This document shows, piece after piece, positions 55,566 through 64,000 of a stretch of DNA of 64,000 nucleotides (position 1 is its first letter; each line of letters opens with the position of its first letter). A program made the position numbers and the translations under genes. The notes under the pieces were generated by a model. It saw nothing but the letters and a program-made list of their open reading frames with translations, was not told where the DNA came from and did not search any database. Source of the stretch: Nephrocerus scutellatus (taxonomy: Eukaryota > Arthropoda > Insecta > Diptera > Pipunculidae); the NCBI GenBank assembly GCA_947095585.1, contig OX352763.1, positions 26,151,462 through 26,215,461 on the forward strand, read 5' to 3'.

Positions 55566-56800
55566 AAAGATTTACGCGGTACTCAACAACATTATACCAC
55601 AATAATTGCTGCAGGTTGTGATATCTCGGGGGATGTATATCGGGGCCTTATTATTTTTGAGCCGTTTTATCGCTCTGCTAACTTCGGCTATGGTTGGTGA
55701 CGGCTGCATTGTATGATCTTCGGTCATTGGTGGAGACTCCAATTCCTCAGTTAACTGGCCATTTATCAACTCTTGAATGTGCTCTTCCCATCGCTCTAAG
55801 ATGCCTTTAAGATCAGCGATCAGATTACCCTCTTTGTGCTTGCAGTATGTGCAACGTGGTGTATATTGCGTCATACCGCGGAATCTTTGGTAGTACTTCC
55901 GCGCCTGGTGCGGTCCTTGCTCTCTGTACTGTTCTAGTTCACGGACGAGATTCTTCTCTCCGGCTACTTTCTTTCACCAGTGAACTTATTTTTTCATATC
56001 TTCTGAGCTCTTTATATTCATGTTCGCTTGCCCGCGTTCTATGAGATTGTTGCATTGCTCGGTAAGCAACATTCTTAAGTTCAGTACCTAGGTTACATTC
56101 GTCATCGAACCAGTCGTTCCGATCTCTACGACTACTGCCTAAGATGGAGTCAGCAGTACTATTGACAGTATTCCTAAGGCGTGTCCATTTCTCTTCTACG
56201 CCCGACATCTCAGCCCCAGGACTTACTCTCCCTGCATTTAGGGCGAATTCTATCCCTTGACCGTAGTTGTTTCTGATCTCTTCGTTGCGAAGGGCAGCCG
56301 TGTTGACTCGAATCTTATTCGCTGATGCTGTCTTTATGGATGCTGCAATACGCGCTCGGAGCACTACAGCAACAAGATAGTGGTCCGAGGCTACGTTATC
56401 ACCTCGGTACGTTCGTACCGTCATCAGGTTGCGAGTGGCTCCATCAGGAGATACCCAGGTGGCTTTGTGGATATTTTCGCAAGTCTTGTACTCGCAACGA
56501 CCAAATTATTGCTTGCTCTATGACTCGTTGTCCATTGTCATTAGTGTTCTCGTGTAAGCTATGGGTGCCAATGTACTGCCTGAATACTGGCTCACTACCT
56601 ATTTTGGCATGAAAATTATTTAATCGTTTAGCCGTTTTCGTTGCTGTGGTCGTCGTCGTTTATCATGTTTTTTTTACGGACGAGGTTATTGGCCCCGCGC
56701 CAACTTGCTTCGAAAGGACTAGCCCGTTCATTTCGCTTTTCCTGTACTGGAGTAAAATTACCAGCAGCATAGGCAGCGACTAATGAAAACTTATAGCACA
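55566..56800 (-). mobile_element. RTE-type LINE, 5' half
   Basis: On the minus strand the 5' end lies near 56790 ('gctggtaattttactccagt', 'cgggctagtcc'). After an internal deletion at about 56610, the endonuclease end TVRTYRGDNVASDHYLVAVV and the linker FDDECNLGTELKNVAYRAMQ follow (56060-56420). Then come the start of the reverse transcriptase, ILERWEEHIQELINGQLTEE and EVSRAIKRLKNNKAP (55640-55810). The palm is missing and the copy stops at about 55566. Confidence 0.82.
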
Positions 56801-57099
56801 GAGAAAAGTGCTGAGGTAAATTTCTTGTTATAGGCCTATCATTCATATTATTGTTCTCATATTTCTTTCATTTGTACGTTGTAAACGGCAAAACGGGATA
56901 TCGTACCAATAACATGCCTCGATCATCCGTTGTTCCACGGCTTGCGAAAGAACATTATAGTAAGTGTTCATTGTACATTGTTGTACATTGTTCTTCACAG
57001 TGTTTTTCACAGTTTTTATTTATTTTGAAACAACGAACAAACTTAATCATATAAGGTGTGTTTGTTTGTCTATTCGTTTGTCGTGAAATCTTGCGATAA
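56801..57099. other. Intergenic DNA, nothing recognised
   Basis: 'tgtacattgttgtacattg' at about 56972 is a short local duplication. Nothing else. Confidence 0.3.
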
Positions 57100-57560
57100 C
57101 TTTTTGACCAAGTTTCCAAAGCCCTATTTTATTGAAACCTTGCACACATGTGTATTTCCGGTGACAACACTTTCTATTAAAATTTGGAGCCCCTCGGGCC
57201 TTAGAGCCGAGGAGTGCCCATATAATTTTTTTTTTTTAAATAACCTGATTTTCTTAAAAATTTATACGCGTGTGTATCTCCGATGGACAAAACTATTTGT
57301 AAAATTTTTGAAGTGATCGGCCCCGGGGTCTGGGGGGCACCATACAATTTTTTTAAAAAATTTACCAGAGTTTTCATTTTTTATACATGTGTTTCACCGA
57401 TGTACAACACTTTTTGTAAAAATTTTTGAGTGATCGGGCCCCAGGGTTGGGTGCTCCCAATTTTTTTTTTTAAATAACGATTTTATTTAAACTTTGTACA
57501 CATGTGTATCTTCGATTGGAGAATTTACACGAAATTTTTATGGGTTGATTTTTTTAAATG
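57100..57560 (+). repeat. Four tandem units of about 118 bp around ACACATGTGT
   Basis: Each unit has, in order, a palindromic core (acacatgtgtat, acgcgtgtgtat, acatgtgttt, acacatgtgtat), 'ctccgatgga', 'acaacactttttgtaaaa', 'atttttgagtgatcgg-cc', a GC word (cccggggtctgggg or equivalent), a poly-T run, and 'aaataac-gattttc'. Cores start near 57143, 57265, 57383 and 57497, so the spacing is 122, 118 and 114. Units are diverged. No protein frame is shared. It is an old satellite-like or element-internal array. Confidence 0.75.
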
Positions 57561-58854
57561 CCTTGATTTTCATATTTGACTTTCATGTCATGTTCCATCC
57601 GCTTTATATTCGGTATCAATAAGGTAGTTATATATTATTTAAAATTTAAAAAAATCCAAATGAAACGTTTTTTAATCAATGTTATTCGGAGCAATGTTAC
57701 GGCATCTGCCAGTCTTAAACCTAACAAAATAAAAAATAGGCAAATTACAAAACAAAAACCGTCAAGAAACTTTGACAAAAGAAAACAAATTCTTAACGGT
57801 TCAGTACGCCCGTTCGTTCCCTACTCAACGTAGAACATTTAAAAATTTCCTTTGAAACATTTTTGGAAATAGAAATATTTATTGTGTGAACAGCACTCTT
57901 AGTGCTTGCACCTTGGCCCTTGTTGTGCATAATTTTTACATATATATTTACTTTTAACATCAACACGGTGGTGGCAGCAATTCAATTAATTATGTGAATA
58001 TTACCAGCTGGCATTCGCGCAAGAGAGTTCTCCGGAGCTATTATAAATCAAGCCTAAGGGAAAAATAAAGATAGGAGGAACATCACTCAAAGTCGTGTCG
58101 GATACGTACGTAAATGACATTACTTGATGAATTGCCAGCGTGCGCTGTTACTCGGCATAAAATCTATAACTTCCTCTGTCGGTGTGAATTCGAGCGTTGC
58201 TTATTTTACAGTGAGTCATTTCGATATGGCAGTCGCAGCCTGTGGAATTCATTCAACTGTGCATAACATCACATCAGGTTTGAAAGCTCCAAAAGTATTG
58301 CTCTATTCATTGTTTTGATACTTGAACAAAGTGAACTAAGTCATAGCAAAAGTAACTTCTTAGAAATGCCTTGCAAACTTGTAAATGATAAATTAGCTCT
58401 GAAATCGTTTTAGGTAAGAATACATTTCAAGTCATAAAATTCATTTACTTTTGCGGTACGAGTACAAGTTCTGAACTTTCGTATTTCGATTATATTTACC
58501 TTTGCTGCTGATATCAGACTTTGTTTTCTTTGGACATATCTGCATTCAAGTCTACCGATTCTTTTTGGAGCCGATGTCACTCATATTTGGACTTCTAAGT
58601 GCAGACTTGTTAAGAAAAAAATAAATATAAAAATAATGCCAACCTTTATCAGGTCATTTATATAACATTAAATATAGCTTGCATTAAATACTAACGACAT
58701 TATTATATTGTTATTGGATTAAAGAAATAATTTTTTTGAAAAAAAAATGAGTCACGATGACGTCTCATAAACCCTACAGCAAATCTCTCTCCAATCTAAT
58801 TCCAGTAAATTAGCATGACCGAGGATAAAAGAGGATTCTTTTAAAGTCATTGAT
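57561..58854. other. AT-rich intergenic DNA, nothing recognised
   Basis: An 85-codon lysine-rich frame at 57576-57833 and a 64-codon frame at 58124-58318 show no recognisable family. No splice-supported exon is found. Confidence 0.35.
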
Positions 58855-59415
58855 ATTTTCTGGGGTCAACTGCAGTAGCCGACAGCAACATAAAACCAGA
58901 AGCATGGTTGCTTAAAGCCAACTTTAGTCTGTTAAGACTCTTCATATTCCGGAATTAGCTGGTGTATAAGACAATGGTGATACAATTAGGTTGCTTAGCA
59001 AAAATTACTCTGACCTCTTAGCTGCATGTTCGAGAGAAAAGTCTTGCGGAAAACTGTTGGCCCATATGTGTGGATGGAGGATTCCGAATAATTAATAATG
59101 AATCGTAGATCTCGAGCGTTACAGCGATATAAGCATCGTCAAGAGCTCGGTAGGCTTTGGTGAGCACGAGACCTAGCTGGCATGAACGAAGAGGAAAGAA
59201 CACGTGTTGATATATCGATACAACCCGAACCTGATGAGGGTACGAACTTACCGAGGTGCCAACGTCGACTCGGTCCTCTTTAGTCTGTCAAGACTCGTCA
59301 AATCCAGGAATTTCACCATAGCATCCAAGCTGCTGGTGGATAAGACAATGGTCCGAGACTTGGGTGCATAGCAAAAAGACCCCGGTTGTATAGCCAAATA
59401 TGATGATGATGAATG
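58855..59415 (+). mobile_element. RTE-type LINE, rearranged 3' end
   Basis: 'ggtcaactgcagtagccgac' through 'gagagaaaagtcttgcgg' and 'cgagcgttacagcgat' is the C-terminal region of the RTE ORF. A piece of endonuclease ('gagggtacgaacttaccgag') is then spliced in. A second copy of the C-terminal part ('ctgtcaagactcgtcaaatc') follows. It ends in (TGA)n at 59400-59413. It is probably two insertions or a template jump. Confidence 0.72.
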
Positions 59416-59599
59416 TTAGTAAGACCGATTTTAAAATATTTAATACATTAAATGGATCGAAAGAGTTAAAAAATTCCTTACTAAATACGCTTAAAGGGAT
59501 TTTAATTGGTCTTGTAAATATCCATGTTATGATATCAGGTATTGGTTCATTGACATGGAAATTTTATAAAAACGTATGTGCTGTTCACATGTTAACTTA
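59416..59599. other. Spacer or unrecognised LINE sequence
   Basis: A 75-codon frame starts in the RTE tail but has no recognisable motif. Confidence 0.3.
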
Positions 59600-60855
59600 T
59601 AAAAGGTATAAACTTATCTTTCTCTGATAAAGCCAAATATTTGGGTCTTGTTCTGGACAGAAAGTTATGCTGGAAACCTAACATACAAAAAATAGTTCGA
59701 AAAGCCACGGTGGCACTCTTCTCATGCAAAAATGCCATTGGTAGTAAATGGGGTCTTCAACCCCATAAACTCATTAGCTATATGCGACGGTAGTAAGCCC
59801 CACTCTATGTATGAGGAGAGCACTTCGTACAACCCCTCCCACCACACTGGACGTTCTGTTCAACCTTACATCACTCGACAGGCAAGTATATGCTAGCCCG
59901 GCTATTCGCCTCAATGCAATTTCACAGTGGACCTAAAATGAAATCCGGCATTTGTCTATCCTGAATTTAGTCAGGATTCCAGACAACATAGACTACATCA
60001 CGCTGCAACTCCAATTCAACAAAAACTTCCAGGTCACCTTCCCCTCCGGATCATTCTGGAAAGAATGCGCTTACTTGGATGATGAAGTCATACATTTTGA
60101 CAAAGGCGGGTCAAAAATTTATGTCGGAGTTAGCGGAGGTGTTTTGCTTAAAAATCTCTCAATCTCTATAAACTCAATTCTAGCCCTGAACTGCCGATCA
60201 CCTCTCATGGAGATGGGAGAGCAGTTCAATATTCACCTGAGTTGAGGTGGCGCAGAGACATTCCGGGAAATTGTATTTGTTGATGAACTCGCCAAACAAG
60301 GAACTATACGCTACCCATCTTACCTGAATTTGGCTCTCTAGGCATGCCAAACGCTACATGCAAACTCATGTTAAAGCGGGATGCTATGCAAAAAACTAAT
60401 CGTAGACGGTCAAACGGTAAAGCAGATCTGGCCCAAGCTGGATCCGAAACGCTCCAAGTGTTTGATCTCTCAAAAAAAGATCGCACATCGGTGCTATTTT
60501 AGGTGTCATCACTGGAAACTGTCTCATCGGCAAGCATGCAGCAAGGCTTGGCATCTTCTCGAATGATTTCTGCAGAAGCTGCTTAGATGAGGAGGAGGAG
60601 ACCACTCACCATCTTCTCTCTTCATGCCCAGACCTCTTCCAAAAACGTAAACTCCAAATGAAGACTTTCTTCTACAACGACATAAACGATATAATCCATA
60701 CTGACATTAGCACTCTCCTACGCTTCATACGAAGCTCTAGTTGGTTCAACGAGTAGGTGGAACATTTTTTTTATCAACGTGGTATCACAATGGAACATTA
60801 CTGGTCTAAGGGTGTCGGTTTTTCATTGATAGCCACATTAACCTAACCTATGTGT
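59600..60855 (+). mobile_element. LINE family C, reverse transcriptase end, RNase H remnant and Cys/His tail
   Basis: LSFSDKAKYLGLVLDRKLCW and SCKNAIGSKWGLQPHKLISY (59620-59790) are the reverse transcriptase C-terminal region of I/LOA-like LINEs. YITLQLQFNKNFQVTFPSGS then FDKGGSKIYVGVSGGV (59990-60140) is the decayed RNase H start; the catalytic Asp of TDGSK is replaced by Lys-Gly. LSHRQACSKAW and EEETTHHLLSSCPDLFQKRK (60525-60650) are the tail with Cys/His. It ends TTAACCTAACCTA at 60838-60850. Same family as 36031-36830. Confidence 0.8.
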
Positions 60856-61139
60856 TTCTTGCTGCATTTAATTTCCTCATCATTTTAACTTTAAAATTTG
60901 TCAAAACAGTAAAAACTTTATAATTTTCCAACTAAGATTACAACTTTTTTAACCTAAATATAACTTTTGATTTATTTATGTAAATATTCCTATTATGTAT
61001 ATCATAATGTATCATATTTATATCGACAGAGTACAAATCAGCATTTTAAATTATTTGTTTTCTGATAATGATCTATCTTCAGGCGATGGCAAAGGGGTTA
61101 ACACTTTAACATCTGTTTATCTGATTTGACTTCCTTAAA
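60856..61139. other. AT-rich intergenic DNA
   Basis: No feature is seen. Confidence 0.35.
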
Positions 61140-61971
61140 GAGTCGCATCTGTTTCAACTTGCTAAGCTGCATAGCAGCCGAACAGTACCATACCATAATA
61201 CCAGGCGACGATGACCCGACGACGCTGTCAGGCTCATCAGGTTCAGCCAGGATTCATTTCGTTCTTCCGTTGTTCTTTTTTAAGTAGGTACGAGTAAGTT
61301 CGCGTGTATGATGTTCCCGGCATTGACATCGACGACGACTTGAGTGCCGTGCGCCTACGGAGTGCGAGCATAATGTAATTTGGTATTTCAACATGCTGAG
61401 CATGTCACAGTTCGGCATAACACGCGTTAAATGGCGACGTGTGTGTCCTCGAAAAAGAACGGATATCATTATGACTAAACGTATAGGGCATGATGTGTCC
61501 TTATTGTGCTTGTGGATGTTTGGAATTTTATTTTTTTTCCTCTCTCCAGTATTTGTGCTTGTTCGGATGTTATTACAGGAACCCAGCAGACGTTCTCATT
61601 AGCACTCAAATTGTAATTTATTAGTTTCTGCGTCAGACACTTTGGCTGGCGTGTATACATATTCTTATTTGGTTGTTGTCATTATTGGTGTGACTTCTTT
61701 CTGGAAATAATTTCTGCTGTTTTCTGTGGATGTAAAATTAAATTTTAAGGAGATCCAATCTATGAAGCCTTATTGGTAGACCTGTACATTTTTAGGTACG
61801 ATTGGTTATATTAAGATTGGACACAGTTTATATCTGCAACGAACAAACGAGGGTATAGTGACAATCTGGTAGTTAAAAAATGTAATCGACATTTTTGATA
61901 AAGTGAAAGAAAGCGTAAGCTTTTCCATCTATCCTGTTCTCCTGGGCTCCTCCTAACAAGTTGAAAAACAG
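61140..61971. other. Unique block, GC-richer at 61140-61480
   Basis: 'gacgatgacccgacgacgct' and 'cgacgacgacttgagtgccg' give a CGA/GAC-rich composition unlike the AT-rich neighbours. It matches no element in the window. No coding exon is supported; regulatory DNA is possible but unproven. Confidence 0.25.
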
Positions 61972-62178
61972 CATTTGTCCAGCATATACCGGAAAAGGCG
62001 AGCTGTCGTCTCTTTGTACCGACCCATAGCACTTGAATCCATTCTTTCCAAGGTCAGGGAAACCCTGATCAATTTTCAGCTCATGAAATATCTTGAAAGC
62101 AACCAAATCCTTAGCGACCGGCAGTACGGATTGCTGGTGAGTTTGACGGCATATCTCAACGAACATAGGCTGTCATGA
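61972..62178 (+). mobile_element. Jockey-like LINE fragment, fingers region
   Basis: VSLYRPIALESILSKVRETL and MKYLESNQILSDRQYGL match 21985-22115 (LSSYRPIALTSILSKVMETL). It is truncated on both sides. Confidence 0.75.
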
Positions 62179-62774
62179 GATTAACGTGGTTACCACGATA
62201 ATCGTATTACCCCTATTGTACGACAATTATCGGACATGGTTGATGTACCAATAACTCACTGGTGGGACCTGAGCCTATCCTAAACCCATGCCGACTTTTG
62301 AAAAGACGGCAACCGGTTGTGTGATGCGCAACTCCTCGGCCGAGCAACATTCGGACTGGCAACATCAGAAGGTCGACTGATTTACCATAAATAGTAACAC
62401 CAGGGACACCCCTGATGTTACCAGCACGGCGCTCTACGCGCATATGGGTAGTAAACTACAGCCACTACGTATGTTAAGCCTAGAACGAATTAGATCCTCA
62501 ACCAAAAGTTAGCCCAGACTCAGCTAACCTTCAAGAAGATCAACCTCATCTGCGGTGTGTCCAACCCCCGTAGTACCAACGCGACCTTGGTGAGATCTGA
62601 CATCAAAAGACTTAGTTCATTCAGAGTGATGCCTTTTTGTGGAGGAAAAACCATCACCGGCAAATCATCGTCCGTCCCGAACCTTGAACTCCATCATTTG
62701 TCACTAGGATAGCAAGCTAAGCTTACTAGACTATAAGGGCACTGTTATATACTGCAGACAGTACTTGAAGGCAA
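62179..62774. other. Unrecognised sequence, possibly LINE 5' part
   Basis: A minus-strand frame of 76 codons (62213-62443) and GC-richer plus-strand sequence match no family I know. It may be the 5' part of the LINE that follows. No host exon is supported. Confidence 0.3.
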
Positions 62775-63605
62775 GATACTATCATCTACTAACTACTTCA
62801 TCTCTAAACTTAACTTCAACTCCTCATTCAGCGTCGAGTTTCCTACCAGGGGAAACTGGAAGGATTGGGCAGTTTCGAGGCAACTTGACGCAACAATATT
62901 CACTGACGGATACAAGATGAAGGATGGAGTCGGTGCAGGTATATTCTCAGCTGATCTAAATCTGTCAAGCTCATACAACATACAAGCTACCCGATTCAGC
63001 TAGTATATTTCAGGCACTAAGGCTCAGTAACGCGCACAAATCTGAAGGGTTGGCATATGTGTTGATAGCCAATCTGCCGTAAGTGCGATTTATGCGACCA
63101 CCATAGACTCGAAACTCGTACAACAGTGCCAAGAAGAATTGGCACCGACAGCCAACTGGCACAGGACACAACTACAGTATGCGTGCCGGGGCACAGTGAT
63201 ATAGAGGGTAATGAAACGTATTGGCTAAGATGGATGTCGCTATGGACACCGGCGGAAAGGAGAGGGTTAGCTGTCCAATGGGCTCAGTTAAAGAACAAAT
63301 TCTCTCCTTTTTTAATACGAAGTCAGAGCTCAGGTGGAGCAGTCTGTCGAACTGCGCCATATCAAGATTGATATGCCCATCTTACAGCAAAAGGAAAACC
63401 ACCGAGTTGTTATCTAGAACCCGGAAGGATATTGCCAGAGTTGTGGCAATCAGCATGGGCCACTGGCCGTAATAGGATGGATTTAAACTATTTAATTATC
63501 CATGCTAGTCCCCTCGAGATTTTTGGCATTAAAATGGCGCACACTAGCGCTAATTGAGGACCTCGCAAGTACAGCGTGGTCCGCCACACTACCTACCTAC
63601 CTGCA
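62775..63605 (+). mobile_element. LINE family D, RNase H and 3' end
   Basis: FSVEFPTRGNWKDWAVSRQL and TIFTDGYKMKDGVGAGIFSA (62830-62950) are the RNase H start; DGYK keeps the first Asp. VPGHSDIEGNE at about 63185 is the third RNase H block. 'aacaaattctctcctttt' and the tail region (63290-63480) match the copy split at 21305 and 23225. The 3' UTR 'gctaattgaggacctcgc' is at 63550-63567. It ends in 'ctacctacctacctgc'. Confidence 0.8.
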
Positions 63606-63621
63606 CCCAGTATACTATACT

Positions 63622-63768
63622 TGATGTACTGGGTGTACTGGGTGTACTCTGGGTGTACTGCTTGTACTGGGTGTACTGGGTGTACTGGGTGTACTGCTTG
63701 TACTTGGTGTACTGGGTGTACTGGGTGTACTGGTTGTACTGGGTGTACTGAGTATACTGGGTGTATGA
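63622..63768 (+). repeat. Minisatellite of 9-bp units (TGTACTGGG)
   Basis: About sixteen units of TGTACTGGG with variants (tgtactctggg, tgtactgcttg, tgtacttgg, tgtactggt, tatactggg) follow the LINE 3' end directly. The plus strand gives a chance frame of repeated VYW or CTG residues. The order of variants, with 'tgtactgcttg' recurring once, shows unit-block duplication. Confidence 0.92.
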
Positions 63769-64000
63769 TAATCCGTGGGGTGTTAGTGTTGTCTACACAG
63801 ACAAACCCAATACGGAATTCTGCCTGGTCGACATTAAGTGTGTCTTCTAGGTGTTCTTTTAACTGATCGAGTATAATTTAAGGTACTATCTCAACTATAG
63901 CATATAGCACGAAGATGCCTCTCCATACTCGCCAGACTAAAATCCAACGGACTTCTAGATATTGAAGTTAAGGTGTCAGCTAAAATATATGAAAGTTTCG
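63769..64000. other. Window end, nothing recognised
   Basis: No supported gene or repeat family member. Confidence 0.35.

Noticed and set aside
63554..63866. Frames with repeated VYW or CTG residues
   Set aside because: Translation of the 9-bp minisatellite. A 9-bp unit keeps any frame open, so length carries no meaning.

Overview
This window looks like insect nuclear DNA, most probably from a higher fly. That reading rests on one intron-bearing gene with short introns (61 to 140 nt, GT..AG), AT-rich intergenic DNA, mauritiana-like mariner copies and many decayed non-LTR retrotransposons. A tephritid-like fly with a repeat-rich genome would fit, but no single marker fixes the species. There are no bacterial operons, CRISPR arrays or rRNA genes. 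Most apparent open reading frames are remnants of mobile elements or chance.

Host gene content is very low. The one convincing gene lies on the minus strand at 4134-7193. It is an ARMC3 homologue in six coding exons, which join without a frame break into 873 codons: armadillo repeats followed by an EDR1/transglutaminase-like C-terminal domain. A polyadenylation signal sits just after its stop. A weak candidate for the first coding exon of another gene is at 38818-38849 (+).

The rest is layered mobile DNA. (A) An RTE-type LINE (endonuclease plus reverse transcriptase, ending in a (TGA)n/(TCA)n tail) occurs at 1-240, 7760-10300, 17816-19250, 27056-27760, 44360-46720, 55566-56800 and 58855-59415, plus crumbs. 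(B) A jockey-like LINE whose reverse transcriptase box reads ADN or TDN rather than ADD occurs at 13134-15160, 21402-23224, 27785-28130, 41650-42030, 50930-51430 and 61972-62178. (C, D, G) LINEs carrying RNase H or its C-terminal region occur at 35460-36030, 36031-36830, 52860-53815, 59600-60855 and 62775-63605. (E) C-terminal LINE tails occur at 26500-26670, 39500-39620 and 49937-50275. (F) One jockey-like element at 17130-19840 is split by an RTE copy. Two mariner remnants lie at 26680-27055 (-) and 48910-49880 (+). A tRNA-derived SINE of about 280 bp has at least three bounded copies with target-site duplications, plus fragments. Solo LTR candidates are at 41229-41567 and 43723-43972, and a foldback element is at 42091-42425.

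Several structures are not explained by ordinary element coding regions. There are strand-asymmetric A/C-rich arrays of a CCAAAAGAC-like unit (31061-31726, 48445-48803, possibly 7318-7448 on the minus strand). There is a four-unit array of about 118 bp built around ACACATGTGT (57100-57560) and a three-unit array of about 150 bp (3297-3705). A compact heat-shock-element/TATA/initiator promoter sits inside the LTR-like block at 41229-41567. These are the best candidates for something undescribed. The sequence alone does not show a new functional system.
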